In this document: positions 41,938-51,824 of the stretch, one piece after another
Position numbering within the stretch: position 1 is the stretch's first letter
Layout of the letters: each line of letters begins with the position of its first letter
Translations under genes and position numbers: made by a program
DNA from: Bacteroidota bacterium
GTDB lineage: Bacteria > Bacteroidota > Bacteroidia > AKYH767-A > 2013-40CM-41-45
DNA: 64,000 bases
Direction: 5' to 3'
NCBI GenBank assembly: GCA_004295015.1
Contig: SHNE01000033.1
Coordinates: 139,421 to 203,420 of the forward strand
The notes under the pieces: model-generated
Told to the model about the DNA's origin: nothing
The model's database searches: none
The model's input: the letters and a program-made list of their open reading frames with translations, nothing else

Positions 41938-43536
41938 TCAGCGGATATAATAGGTACCGTTAGCAATCAGTTTCAAATCAAGTTTATAATGCGAATACAG
42001 CTGGATCAATTGGGCATAGTCAGGAGTATTGAACTTTGTGCGTATTCCCATAAACTTGCTGTTACGGATATGATCTTTGCGGGCTTCATCAACCGGAATT
42101 TCTATCCGTGTAATAACAGGTGATGTTACTTTGTATTGTGCATCGACATTTGCCCTGCTGATATTTCCGGGAATCAAAATAGAATCAGTCACATTTTTAT
42201 TTTCATCAAGAGTAAATAGTTGCAGATCGAAATCAACCGGAAAGCCATTACTGGCAACCAGTGTTAATGTTAAGGGACCAATTGGATCAAGATTTGTTAA
42301 TTCATTGAGTGAAATATCCTGCGTGTCTACCAAGAGTAAATTATCGGCAGCAAAGCGGAATGGCATTTTTAAAATAAGTTTTCCCTTCACCAGAAAATCC
42401 CTATACAAGAAATCCGTGTAAAGTGAAAAATTATTTCCTAAAGGGTTCATGTTAAGATTAACATCGTAGTGAATTCTTTCCGGAAGATTTTCAACAAATG
42501 CTTGTAGGTTGCTGTTAGAATTGTCTAGATGAAAATTATGCAAAGAAGGAATCACAGGTGACAGTGGTGGTCCGCTTTCTTGCGCCCTGTTGATGTTGAG
42601 AGGGCGTTGAAGAAGAGAAGGAGCCGTCAACGTAACCGTACTGCCTGTACGTGAATTTACCGAGGAAAGGGAATTAAAATAAATTTGCGCATCTGCTCCT
42701 ATGTAGTTTTCTATGTTTAGGTCCAGACTCACGCTGTCCAATTGAATATATCCACCGCGCACAAAAGATGCCAGACCCGTAGTGTTTGAGGAGCTTTCCG
42801 AAACAGAATTTTGTCCGAGATATCCCTTCACATAACTTGCTTCCATGTCCCTCAAAGTTGATTTTAGATTAATGACAATGTCATTAAAATTGATTGTGAA
42901 ATTGTTTCCACCGGGATCTGAAATGGCGCTTAGAGTATAAGCTATTGTGTTAAACTGTGTTCCGTTTACTCCGGTTAGATCTATTGTATAACCTTCAAGA
43001 CTGAAGTTTCCCTGATAAATTCCCGGACCATTAATGTCGGCAGCGTTCACCTCTTTAACGATTGTAAAGGCTAATCCGTTCTTTTTTGCTTTTGGAATCG
43101 AGTAGGTATAAATAAGTTTCTCCGGCAAGCTGTTCTTCAACTCAATTTCAATTGATCCCTTGCTTACAATAGCTTTCGTAAGTTGGACGGATCCCAATCC
43201 AAGAGAAATTTTATTATCCTGATTAGGAAATGCAAAGCCGGGAAATATGTTTGCTGAAAAAATTGGCCACACCGCAATATTAGTGATCGTTGTATCAGGG
43301 ATTTTGTAGATGGAATCAGGTTCGAGATTATAAAACTCTTGCTCAACAATCAAACTGACGGATCCATCTGAATTACTCTGAATAATGCTATCAGCTAAAA
43401 GCTCATTTATAGACAATGAAGCATACAAAACAGGGCCAAGAACTTCGACATCCCACTGAGTTCTGTCATTCTCCTTTTTGCAGGCGAATAACAAAATTGA
43501 AGAAAGAAAAATCGAAAATACTGCTTTAAATTTCAT
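41938..43536 (-). CDS. large hypothetical lipoprotein paired with the DUF5723 barrel
   Basis: A 532-residue protein with a lipoprotein signal peptide (MKFKAVFSIFLSSILLFAC, lipobox LFAC, Cys 19, followed by KKENDRTQWDVEVLGPVLYASLS). The mature chain is beta-rich with many Asn/Ser/Thr repeats and no known domain. The RTQWDVEVLGPVL opening occurs in a conserved Bacteroidota lipoprotein family. It lies just ahead of the DUF5723 gene (3 nt) and has a -7 box at 43563-43570. A surface or periplasmic complex with the barrel is inferred from spacing only. Confidence 0.68.
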   Translation of the reverse strand: MKFKAVFSIFLSSILLFACKKENDRTQWDVEVLGPVLYASLSINELLADSIIQSNSDGSVSLIVEQEFYNLEPDSIYKIPDTTITNIAVWPIFSANIFPGFAFPNQDNKISLGLGSVQLTKAIVSKGSIEIELKNSLPEKLIYTYSIPKAKKNGLAFTIVKEVNAADINGPGIYQGNFSLEGYTIDLTGVNGTQFNTIAYTLSAISDPGGNNFTINFNDIVINLKSTLRDMEASYVKGYLGQNSVSESSSNTTGLASFVRGGYIQLDSVSLDLNIENYIGADAQIYFNSLSSVNSRTGSTVTLTAPSLLQRPLNINRAQESGPPLSPVIPSLHNFHLDNSNSNLQAFVENLPERIHYDVNLNMNPLGNNFSLYTDFLYRDFLVKGKLILKMPFRFAADNLLLVDTQDISLNELTNLDPIGPLTLTLVASNGFPVDFDLQLFTLDENKNVTDSILIPGNISRANVDAQYKVTSPVITRIEIPVDEARKDHIRNSKFMGIRTKFNTPDYAQLIQLYSHYKLDLKLIANGTYYIR

Positions 43537-43562
43537 GATTGATTTGAATACCCGTAAAGGTG

Positions 43563-43570
43563 CAAAATTA
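43563..43570 (-). promoter_or_regulatory. -7 promoter element of the lipoprotein/DUF5723/kdsA run
   Basis: Minus-strand TAATTTTG followed by C matches TAnnTTTG, 26 nt upstream of the ATG at 43536. Confidence 0.5.
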
Positions 43571-43606
43571 ATGGAAGATTTGATTTGGTTGGTATAAAAT
43601 CAGCGT

Positions 43607-44890
43607 TCAGTAGCGATACTTATCCTTCCACAATTGTTGAAGATAATCACGAATCTCTGATTCCCTGGCATTTTTTCCCGGCTCATAAAGAAGGCTACCC
43701 TTGATATCAGCAGGCAGAAAGTCCTGGCCCGAAAAATTTCCCTCATTAGAGTGATCGTAATTATAGTTGTCTCCATAACCTAATTCTTTCATAAGCTTTG
43801 TGGGAGCATTTCGAAGGTGCAATGGAACTGATAAATCACCGGTTTTGTCAACGAGAGCAAGTGCATTATCTATTGCCATATAACTCGCATTGCTCTTCAC
43901 CGAGCAGGCAAGGTAAATGGCAGTCTGTGAGAGAATAATCCTACACTCAGGATAACCGGTTTTTTGACATGCTTCAAAACATGCGTTAGCAATAACAAGC
44001 GCAGTTGGATTTGAATTTCCAATGTCTTCTGATGCAAGAATAAGCATGCGTCTTGCAATAAAGATGGGATCTTCACCACCTCTGATCATTCTGGCAAGCC
44101 AGTAGACGGCAGCATTTGGATCAGAACCACGCATGGATTTGATGAAGGCGCTTATGATATCATAATGTTGTTCACCGCCTTTATCATAAAGTGCAGTTTT
44201 TTCCTGGGCTATTTCCTGAACGTTTTGATTGGTGATGACTATTTCAGCAGAATTTGTACTTGCGTTTACAACCAACTCAAAGAGGTTTAATAATTTTCTG
44301 GCATCGCCTCCCGACAATCTTAGCAGAGCATCCGTTTCTGAAAGGGTGATTTTTTTTCGCTTCAAAACTTCATCGTGTTTCATTGCAAGCTCAAGAAGTT
44401 TTAGCAAATCGACTTTCGATAATTCTTTCAGTACATATACCTGACAGCGTGAAAGCAATGGCGAGATAACTTCGAACGAAGGATTCTCGGTCGTAGCTCC
44501 AATCAGGGTAACAATTCCGCGTTCCACAGCAGCCAGTAAAGAGTCCTGCTGACTTTTGCTAAACCGATGTATCTCATCGATGAATAAAATCGGGCTGCCG
44601 GGTACTTCCTTCAGTTCACCTGCATATTGTTTAGCGCGTTCTATTACTTCACGAACATCTTTTACCCCTGAACTCACCGCACTCAATACATAAAACGGTC
44701 TCTTCAAAGATTTTGCAATGATCCCTGCAAGTGTGGTTTTTCCTACACCGGGTGGACCCCAAAAGATTATAGACGGAATAGAATTTTGCTCAATCCCACG
44801 GCGAAGTATGGCTCCTGGTCCAACAAGGTGCTCCTGACCGATATAATGATCTAAATTTGTTGGGCGTAATCGTTCGGCAAGGGGAATCAT
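43607..44890 (-). CDS. rarA: replication-associated recombination protein A (RarA/MgsA)
   Basis: A 427-residue AAA+ ATPase of the clamp-loader group acting at stalled replication forks. From the ATG at 44890 it begins MIPLAERLRPTNLDHYIGQEHLVG, the standard family opening. Walker A is GPPGVGKT (45-52). Walker B is ILFIDEIHRFSKSQQD, and sensor 1 is LIGATTENPSFE. The C-terminal AIYLACSVKSNASYMAIDNA and DFLPADIKGSLLYEPG block is conserved in RarA. An upstream ATG at 44917 would place the -7 box (44896-44903) inside the gene, so the internal start is chosen. Confidence 0.94.
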   Translation of the reverse strand: MIPLAERLRPTNLDHYIGQEHLVGPGAILRRGIEQNSIPSIIFWGPPGVGKTTLAGIIAKSLKRPFYVLSAVSSGVKDVREVIERAKQYAGELKEVPGSPILFIDEIHRFSKSQQDSLLAAVERGIVTLIGATTENPSFEVISPLLSRCQVYVLKELSKVDLLKLLELAMKHDEVLKRKKITLSETDALLRLSGGDARKLLNLFELVVNASTNSAEIVITNQNVQEIAQEKTALYDKGGEQHYDIISAFIKSMRGSDPNAAVYWLARMIRGGEDPIFIARRMLILASEDIGNSNPTALVIANACFEACQKTGYPECRIILSQTAIYLACSVKSNASYMAIDNALALVDKTGDLSVPLHLRNAPTKLMKELGYGDNYNYDHSNEGNFSGQDFLPADIKGSLLYEPGKNARESEIRDYLQQLWKDKYRY

Positions 44891-44895
44891 GGATG

Positions 44896-44903
44896 CAAAG
44901 ATA
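44896..44903 (-). promoter_or_regulatory. -7 promoter element of rarA
   Basis: Minus-strand TATCTTTG followed by C matches TAnnTTTG and ends 5 nt before the ATG at 44890, implying a leaderless or nearly leaderless transcript. Confidence 0.55.
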
Positions 44904-45067
44904 AGTTTTGATAGCATTAATCATCATTCCTATTCAAAGCCCAATTTTATGACCTCTCGAATAAACTTTCCTTCATCAAAATTGTCTAATTAAGCCGAAC
45001 CCATTTCGTATTTTGCGGAATCATTTCTGTCCGGAAATTCCCGGAGTTAATATCATCCCATTGCTTT

Positions 45068-47566
45068 ATGAAAAAGTTGAATATAGTATTGATTGTAAGT
45101 CTTTTAGTTGCCAGTATTTCGCATGGCCAGGATGGTTCGAGTGGAAGGATGAAGAATATTCCGGATTCAGTCCGTAAGAATATGCCAAAGATTGGGACTG
45201 TATCCGGCATTTTGTTGGATGCCGATGGAGGCAAAGCAGTAAGTTATGCTTCCATAGCTGTTATTTCCGTGCGAGATTCAGCCATTGTAGGAGGAGCACT
45301 TTCCGATGAGAATGGAAGATTTAGCATAGATGAGCTTCCTATGGGAAGACTCAGCCTGAGGATTACATTCATAGGTTATGCTACTTTAAATTTGGATCCT
45401 TTTATATTAAATCCCATGCAGCCTGAGTACGATGCAGGCTCAATTCGTCTGAATGCATCTCTTGCCAGGCTAAAAGAAGTTGAAGTGTCAGCAGAAAAAC
45501 TGGATCTTATTAACAGCCTCGATAAAAAGGTTTATAATCTTGATAAAAATATAGTGAACACGGGAGGCACGATAACAGAGGCGATGCAAAATATCCCTTC
45601 CGTTACAGTTGATATCGATGGAAATGTAGCACTTCGTGGAAGTGAGAATGTAACAATCCTTATTGATGGCAAACCATCAGGTATGTTAGGAGCGGATCGT
45701 AAGGCTGTCCTGAATCAAATTCCGGCCAGCGCGGTTGAACAAATTGAAGTTATCACCAATCCATCAGCAAAGTATGATGCAAGTGGTATGGCCGGGATTA
45801 TCAACATTAAAACAAAGAAGGAAAAGATGCAGGGGATGAACGGAACTGTTTCTGCAGGAATTGGAACTAATGATAAATATAATTTTTCACTCGGCTTGAA
45901 TAACCGAAGCAGCAAAGTAAATCTTTATACAAATTATTCCTTTCGTCATGAAAAGCGTAGTTCTACAGGTGATTCCTATCAGCTAAATTTTTATCCCGGT
46001 CGCGAAACTTACAGCTTTACGAATATATCAAGTGGAAATCGTAAATCTGATTTTCACACCGGAAAGCTCGGAGCTGATTTTTATCTGAATAAAAATAACA
46101 CCCTCGGAATAAATGCTTCTCTCACCACCCGATCAGGAACTGATCCTGATCAGAATGACTATGTATTCAGAGATTCTGAAGGAAATATTTACGAGCAATA
46201 CCAAAGTACAGCAATGGGTAATGAAAAGAATGATGGTGCTGATGTAAATTTAGATTACCGAAGAACCTGGACCGGATCAAAGCGTGAATTAAGTGCAACA
46301 GCAGGATACTCCAGCAACCAACGATCAGATAAGAATGAAAATTGGAGTTCGACTTATGCGATCGGAGATATTCCTTACCAAAAAAGTGACAATGAGAACG
46401 ATTATTCATCACTGATTTTGCAGGCAGACTTTATGCAACCGATAGCCGGTATTGGAAAACTTGAAGCCGGATTAAAGAGTACCTTGAGGGATATTGACAA
46501 TAATCAAAAGTTATACTCCTATGACCAGGCTTCCCGGGTTTATTTATTAAATATATTAAAGAGTGATCAGTTCATATACACCGAACAAGTTTTCGGGGCA
46601 TATTTAATGTATACCGGCAATTGGAAAAAGCTCGATTACAATGCCGGTTTGCGCGCTGAACAAACATTGGCGGAAGGCGATTCGAAATCTGCTATGACAA
46701 CATTTAGCAATGATTACCTTTCATTTTTTCCCAGCGCATTTGTTAAATACAACTTTAGTGATCAAAGAGAGCTTCAGCTAGGTTACAGCCGAAGAGTAAA
46801 CAGGCCCGAAACAAGATCTCTGAATCCATATACAGATTATTCTGACTCCTTGTTCCTTAGAACAGGTAACCCTTATATCAAACCTGAATTCATTCAAAGC
46901 TATGAATTAGCTTACTCAACACCACTTGGTCCTGTAGATATGACTGCCACAATCTATTATCGTTATACCGATAATATGATTTCAAGATTCAGAACACTCG
47001 ATACTGCCACTACGGTGTCGACATTAAGTTATGTTAATTTTAATTCTTCAGAGAATATTGGAGCCGAACTTGTTCTGCGTTATGAGTACAAGCGGATTGG
47101 AAGTGTGATGGGGACAGCAAATTTTTATCAGAATAAGATTAAAGCCGGTAATATTGAATCAGATCTGCAAAGCGATTCAAAGCAATGGAATGGACGTTTG
47201 AATTTTAATATCAAAGCAGGTAAATCAACCTCACTTCAAATTACAGCCAACTATATGTCGCCCAGGGTATCACCGACTAGTAAGTTCAAAGGGATGAGTG
47301 GGGTGGATGCAGGAATTAAGCAGGACTTGTGGAAGGGAAAAGGTTCTATCAGTTTAAATGTTTCTGATATATTTAATACCCGCAATTTTAGAATTTCTCA
47401 CTTTGATGATTTTTACCTTTCTGAATATACACGAACAAGGGAATCCCGGGTGGCTACTGTATCACTTAGCTATCGTTTCGGAAAACAGGATACCAACTTA
47501 TTTCAACGTAAAAAAAATCAACGAAGCCAACAACAAAGTGATGGAATGGATTTAATCGACTATTGA
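45068..47566 (+). CDS. TonB-dependent receptor-like outer-membrane beta-barrel protein
   Basis: A complete 832-residue outer-membrane protein. The signal peptide is at residues 1-20. A CarboxypepD_reg-like domain lies at about 43-130 (GTVSGILLDADGGKAVSYASIAV). The plug at about 145-260 has ITEAMQNIPSVTVDIDGNVALRGSENVTILIDGKPSGML and QIEVITNPSAKYDASGMAGIINIKTKK. A long barrel belongs to the OMP_b-brl_3 type and contains SRRVNRPETRSLNPYTDYSDSLFLRTGNPYIKPEFIQSYELAY-like wording. Such proteins can act as importers or as barrels without known TonB substrates. It is a single gene on the plus strand, divergent from rarA. Confidence 0.9.
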   Translation: MKKLNIVLIVSLLVASISHGQDGSSGRMKNIPDSVRKNMPKIGTVSGILLDADGGKAVSYASIAVISVRDSAIVGGALSDENGRFSIDELPMGRLSLRITFIGYATLNLDPFILNPMQPEYDAGSIRLNASLARLKEVEVSAEKLDLINSLDKKVYNLDKNIVNTGGTITEAMQNIPSVTVDIDGNVALRGSENVTILIDGKPSGMLGADRKAVLNQIPASAVEQIEVITNPSAKYDASGMAGIINIKTKKEKMQGMNGTVSAGIGTNDKYNFSLGLNNRSSKVNLYTNYSFRHEKRSSTGDSYQLNFYPGRETYSFTNISSGNRKSDFHTGKLGADFYLNKNNTLGINASLTTRSGTDPDQNDYVFRDSEGNIYEQYQSTAMGNEKNDGADVNLDYRRTWTGSKRELSATAGYSSNQRSDKNENWSSTYAIGDIPYQKSDNENDYSSLILQADFMQPIAGIGKLEAGLKSTLRDIDNNQKLYSYDQASRVYLLNILKSDQFIYTEQVFGAYLMYTGNWKKLDYNAGLRAEQTLAEGDSKSAMTTFSNDYLSFFPSAFVKYNFSDQRELQLGYSRRVNRPETRSLNPYTDYSDSLFLRTGNPYIKPEFIQSYELAYSTPLGPVDMTATIYYRYTDNMISRFRTLDTATTVSTLSYVNFNSSENIGAELVLRYEYKRIGSVMGTANFYQNKIKAGNIESDLQSDSKQWNGRLNFNIKAGKSTSLQITANYMSPRVSPTSKFKGMSGVDAGIKQDLWKGKGSISLNVSDIFNTRNFRISHFDDFYLSEYTRTRESRVATVSLSYRFGKQDTNLFQRKKNQRSQQQSDGMDLIDY

Positions 47567-47591
47567 AATAAATGTGAGCTGAAAGGAAGGA

Positions 47592-48884
47592 CTAATTAAA
47601 GTTTAGCCACCGTTTCTTCGCTTGTTCCTCCAGCATTTCCCGGTCATCGGGATGCGCAATTGAAATTAAGGCTTTGGCTCTTTGCTGAAGATTTTTCCCA
47701 AACAGATTTACGATGCCGTATTCTGTTACTACATAATGCACGTGCGCTCTTGTACAGACTACACCGGCACCTTCCTTCAAAAAATTAACAATTCTTGAGC
47801 CCCCCTGTTTTGTACGGGAAGGCAGACCGATGATGGCTTTACCGCCATCAGAAAGGGCAGCACCCCTCATAAAATCCATTTGACCACCAACTCCTGAATA
47901 TTGAAAAGTTCCGATAGAGTCGGAGCACACCTGACCGGTTAGGTCTATTTCAATGCAACTATTAATAGCATGCATCTTCGGATTTTTTCGAATGACAGAA
48001 ATTTCGTTCACATAATCAATATCCAGAAAAGCAAACGCAGGGTTGTCGTTCACAAAATCATAAAGTTTTTTCGAGCCCAGACAAAATCCGGTAACAGATC
48101 TTCCGGGATGTTTCTTCTTGTATTTATTTGTGATGACGCCATTTTCAATAAGCGGGAGGATTCCATCAGAAAACATTTCAGTATGAACACCGAGATCCTT
48201 ATGGTTTCCCAGAAAGCTCAACACTGCGTCAGGGATGCTTCCAATTCCCATTTGTATCGTGCTACGATCGTCAATTAATCCGGCAATAAGTTTTCCTATA
48301 GTCTTATCAGCTTCACTGATTTTTTTGGTATAGGCAATTTCATGCAATGGTTCATTCACTTCAACCATTGCATTAAATGCACTCACATGAATCATCCCGT
48401 CGCCGTGAGTTCTGGGCATATTGGGGTTGACCTGAGCGATCACGTGCTTTGCATTATTCACTGCTGCTCTGGCAATATCGACTGATACTCCAAGAGAACA
48501 ATAGCCATGTGAATCAGGCATAGAGACTTGCACGATTGCAGCATCTAATTCCAGAATATTATTCCTGAAAAGATCCGGTATTTCACTTAGAAAAACCGGA
48601 ACGTAATCGGCCAAACCCTGTCGCACGGCTTCTCGGATTGGTTGTGAAACGAATAAACTGTTGATGAAAAAGGAAGAAGCATATTCAGGATTTGCTGGCG
48701 GAAAATCACCCAGTACACTGATGCAAACTAACTCCACATTTTTGAGCCTTGATGCTTGCTCTGCTAACTTTTCTACCAGAAAGCTGGGAGTAGCCGCACT
48801 TCCATGGATAAAAACACGTTGATGGCTTTGAATTAATTTCAGCGCTTCTTCTGCAGAAGAATAATTTATCCCGGATTTTTCCAT
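47592..48884 (-). CDS. acetyl-CoA hydrolase/4-hydroxybutyrate-type CoA-transferase
   Basis: A 430-residue member of the class I CoA-transferase/hydrolase family, counted from the ATG at 48884 (a TTG three codons earlier opens the longest frame). It has the N-terminal RVFIHGSAATPSFLVEKL and the central QMGIGSIPDAVLSFL. The catalytic glutamate is in LGVHTEMFSDGIL (about Glu236). Later come NSCIEIDLTGQV, SGVGGQMDFMRGA and VVTEYGIVNLFGKN. Members move CoA between acetyl-CoA and a carboxylate such as 4-hydroxybutyrate or succinate; the acceptor cannot be fixed from sequence. The gene lies convergent to the barrel gene at 45068 with 25 nt between them. Confidence 0.9.
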   Translation of the reverse strand: MEKSGINYSSAEEALKLIQSHQRVFIHGSAATPSFLVEKLAEQASRLKNVELVCISVLGDFPPANPEYASSFFINSLFVSQPIREAVRQGLADYVPVFLSEIPDLFRNNILELDAAIVQVSMPDSHGYCSLGVSVDIARAAVNNAKHVIAQVNPNMPRTHGDGMIHVSAFNAMVEVNEPLHEIAYTKKISEADKTIGKLIAGLIDDRSTIQMGIGSIPDAVLSFLGNHKDLGVHTEMFSDGILPLIENGVITNKYKKKHPGRSVTGFCLGSKKLYDFVNDNPAFAFLDIDYVNEISVIRKNPKMHAINSCIEIDLTGQVCSDSIGTFQYSGVGGQMDFMRGAALSDGGKAIIGLPSRTKQGGSRIVNFLKEGAGVVCTRAHVHYVVTEYGIVNLFGKNLQQRAKALISIAHPDDREMLEEQAKKRWLNFN

Positions 48885-48936
48885 ACTATACAAATGCGCC
48901 TGATAAATTTAAATTCATTTCTGCTGTTTTTCATTC

Positions 48937-49452
48937 TCAGCCTTCAACAAAGGCCTTGAAATTATTCAGATAAGTCTGATCAATAGTCTGAAACTGACTT
49001 TTGAATAAACTAAACAATGATTTGTAAAACAGATTTGATCCTTCACATACGTAACTGCCTTGAATGATCGTACCTTCGCCGGAAGAAATAAACTGCACAT
49101 GATCCTTCTTATGCATAGAGCCGGCATCAAAGCTTAGCCCAATGAGTTTATTCTCTTCGAAAGCTATTACTTCTTCAAAAAGTTCCATTGTTTGCCCCTG
49201 GCTCTCTATGGTCATTTTCATTTTCGTTCCGACCATACCCGGTTTGATTTCAAGAATTTCCAGTTTCTTCATTTCAGGAATCCATTTATTCAATGTGCCG
49301 GGATCATTATACTTTCGGAAAACTTCAACAAGCGGTTTATTGACGGTAATTTCTGCCGTATAAGTTACTTGTGGAAAAATGAATCCCAATGAGAAGAATA
49401 CCACTGCCAAAAGGAGGATGATGATTCCGGTGATTTTTAAAAATTTTTTCAT
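48937..49452 (-). CDS. membrane-anchored SRPBCC-family protein
   Basis: A 171-residue protein from the ATG at 49452, with an N-terminal transmembrane helix (MKKFLKITGIIILLLAVVFFSLGFIFP) and an SRPBCC/polyketide-cyclase-like domain. The domain reads YTAEITVNKPLVEVFRKYNDPGTLNKWIPEMKKLEILE, then a TMELFEEVIAFEENKLIGLSFD core and a final helix QTIDQTYLNNFKAFVEG. The fold binds hydrophobic ligands, and no ligand is indicated. The longest open frame begins at 49518, but those residues look non-native. It lies downstream of a response regulator on the same strand (106 nt). Confidence 0.75.
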   Translation of the reverse strand: MKKFLKITGIIILLLAVVFFSLGFIFPQVTYTAEITVNKPLVEVFRKYNDPGTLNKWIPEMKKLEILEIKPGMVGTKMKMTIESQGQTMELFEEVIAFEENKLIGLSFDAGSMHKKDHVQFISSGEGTIIQGSYVCEGSNLFYKSLFSLFKSQFQTIDQTYLNNFKAFVEG

Positions 49453-49558
49453 AAAAGATATTGCTTTTTTAGGCTCGATGCCGGAATTTAAAGGCGGCTC
49501 CAAATATATACAAAGCATTGGAATCGATTCCTATATTCCTGAGAATTGCTGCGAATAT

Positions 49559-50251
49559 TTAGCTTACCATAAAATGATAGCCCTTGCCCTTAAGCGTAAT
49601 GATTTGAATCCCATTATCTGAAGAAAAATACTCTCTTAGCTTTCGAATATATACATCCAATGTCCGGGAGTTAAAGAATGAGTCATCGCCCCAGACAGCA
49701 ATAAGCAAATCCTTCCGTTCAATCACTTCATTTTTATGAAGACAAAATTGGTGCAATAGTTGTGCTTCTCTGTGAGACAACCTGATCTTTCGCGTTGCAT
49801 GGTTTAACAGGTATTGATCGGGATGAAAGGTAAATTTCCCTATTTCTATGGTATCTGCTTTTTCAGCTCCCTGCTTAAGCAATTTCTGAGCCAGCTGTAA
49901 TTGATTTTTTATCCTGACGTTCAACTCCTCCAGGCTGAAAGGCTTTCTGATATAATCTGTTCCGCCTGAATCAAAACCCTTTATTAAGTCTTCGGTTTGT
50001 GATTTTGCAGTAAGAAAAATGATAGGCATAGTGGCTTCAATTGAGCGTATACTTTTCCCTAACGAAAATCCGTCAACATGCGGAAGCATTACATCTAACA
50101 CACATAGGTCTGGTTTGAATGAATTAAAGGCATCAATAACCTTTGCCCCATCGCTCTCATGGTACACTGAAAAGCCTTGTTGCTCGAGTGTTTCTTTTAC
50201 AATCTTTCCCAGATTTGGTTCATCTTCTACATACAGGATTCTGATGCTCAT
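49559..50251 (-). CDS. OmpR-family response regulator (second system)
   Basis: A 230-residue regulator from the ATG at 50251. The receiver has acidic residues ED at 9-10 (YVEDEPN), phospho-acceptor Asp53 (CVLDVMLPHVDG), the FLTAK threonine and the RKPF lysine. The winged-helix domain has LSHREAQLLHQFCLHKNEV and FNSRTLDVYIRKLREYF, ending in LKGKGYHFMV. Its start overlaps the kinase stop by 4 nt (ATGA), so translation is coupled; this decides against the longer frame to 50281. It is a close paralog in layout of the pair at 17360-19710. Confidence 0.93.
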   Translation of the reverse strand: MSIRILYVEDEPNLGKIVKETLEQQGFSVYHESDGAKVIDAFNSFKPDLCVLDVMLPHVDGFSLGKSIRSIEATMPIIFLTAKSQTEDLIKGFDSGGTDYIRKPFSLEELNVRIKNQLQLAQKLLKQGAEKADTIEIGKFTFHPDQYLLNHATRKIRLSHREAQLLHQFCLHKNEVIERKDLLIAVWGDDSFFNSRTLDVYIRKLREYFSSDNGIQIITLKGKGYHFMVS

Positions 50252-51684
50252 GCCACAGGAAATTTCATTGTAAAAATACATCCTCCCTCTTTATTATTCT
50301 TAACCTTGATGCTGCCATTGTGTTGCTGCATTACCAGAAAAGCATAGCTTAATCCTAATCCTGATCCTTTTACATTATGGACGTCTTTATTGGGTATCCT
50401 GAAAAATTTTTCGAATACCTTGTCAATATATTCTTCAGGAATACCGGGACCATTATCTGATAGATAGATTAGAAAACTTTCAGCTTTTCTTTCGAATTCA
50501 ATTTTAATATGAATGTTTTCCTTTCCATATTTAATACTATTATCAATGAGATTGATGAGAATACCCTGAACATGCAGTTTGTCCAGAAATGCTGTTACAT
50601 GTTCGTGCTGATTAAGGATGGTAATCGTAGAATTTCCGGCTTCTAATCTGTGCCTGAAGGATTGGATTACTTCATTTGTCAGCTCATTCATGTCTACTAT
50701 TTCCTGTTGGATAAGCTCTTTTCTTCCTTCAAGTGTAGACGTATCTAATACTTTATTAATTAATTCTTCGAGACGGATAATCTCCAGGGAGGCGATCCCT
50801 AAATACTCGTCAATTTTTTCAGGCTTGCTTCTTCGGCTTGGATCCTCTAAAGCTTCGATTGCAACTTTCACAGTGCTAAGCGGTGTTTTTAGTTCATGCG
50901 ATATATTACTGATAAAATCATTTTTTAAAGTGCTCAGCCGCATTTGATTTTTTAAACCACTATAGGATAAGTAAAAAGCCAGGGCAGTAAGTAAAAGCAG
51001 AATGGTGGCAAAACTAATTTGGGGTGAAATCAATTTCAATAAATACATTCTGTATGATTCCAGCTCTGCACCATATGGAAAGTTGAATAAGCGACTTTCA
51101 AAATAAAGAGTTTTTTGCTTTGGATTTATCAGGTCAGAACTATCCTTGATAACCCAATTTATGTTCAAGCCCAAATTGGACTCCTTTAGCTTTGCTGAAA
51201 AAAGTTCTTTAAGAAGATTGGTGTCAGACTTTGACAGTGTTTGATAATCTTCTATGTCTTCCTGGTTGAATGAAGATTTTACTTCATCATAGATAAGCTT
51301 GACACCTTTTACCAGTAAATTATTGGCAGAGTCATTTTGTTCCTTGAATTCAATTTTTCTTTCGATGGTCTCTTTTAATAGTCCTGACGGAATAGCTGAA
51401 TCGGGAGCCTGAATGAAGGAGATCGCACGGATATTTTTATTCTCTGTCAGGCCTTCTTTCACCGAAGGATTATCGTCTGTAATCGCCATGTGAATTTTAA
51501 ACCCCTTCTCATTATTCAGAATTGGATTTATAAGATGCTTGACCAGCATTGAATCCATTACCTGGAGTTTAGCATCGCTCAATTGTCTTTCTATATCTGA
51601 TTTCAGTTTTTGTTTTTCCTGATCATATTGAGAATAGAGCCAATGTCCGGTAAATAACAAGAGTAATGCCTGACTGAGTATCAT
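50248..51684 (-). CDS. sensor histidine kinase (second system)
   Basis: A 478-residue membrane kinase from the ATG at 51684 (the longest frame uses a TTG at 51762). Helix 1 is at about residues 2-20 (ILSQALLLLFTGHWLYSQY) and helix 2 at about 219-241, enclosing a sensor region of about 200 residues without a known fold. The phosphoacceptor is His263 in FISNISHELKTPLSTV. ATP-binding boxes are LIDNSIKYGKENI, YLSDNGPGIPEEY, KVFEKFFRI and GSGLGLSYAFLVM. All boxes look intact. A near-match -7 element (TATCTTTA) lies about 50 nt upstream. It forms a coupled pair with the regulator at 49559. Confidence 0.9.
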   Translation of the reverse strand: MILSQALLLLFTGHWLYSQYDQEKQKLKSDIERQLSDAKLQVMDSMLVKHLINPILNNEKGFKIHMAITDDNPSVKEGLTENKNIRAISFIQAPDSAIPSGLLKETIERKIEFKEQNDSANNLLVKGVKLIYDEVKSSFNQEDIEDYQTLSKSDTNLLKELFSAKLKESNLGLNINWVIKDSSDLINPKQKTLYFESRLFNFPYGAELESYRMYLLKLISPQISFATILLLLTALAFYLSYSGLKNQMRLSTLKNDFISNISHELKTPLSTVKVAIEALEDPSRRSKPEKIDEYLGIASLEIIRLEELINKVLDTSTLEGRKELIQQEIVDMNELTNEVIQSFRHRLEAGNSTITILNQHEHVTAFLDKLHVQGILINLIDNSIKYGKENIHIKIEFERKAESFLIYLSDNGPGIPEEYIDKVFEKFFRIPNKDVHNVKGSGLGLSYAFLVMQQHNGSIKVKNNKEGGCIFTMKFPVA

Positions 51685-51824
51685 CAGCGCTCCAATTCGG
51701 CGGATATTTTTTCCCTGGTTTTTCAATTGTCTAAAGATACAATACCCTAGCACCCTGATCAACGGATTAACCTTAATTAACCTTTTTTATTCCTTGTTTA
51801 ACCGTTTTCATCGATAGTTGTGAA

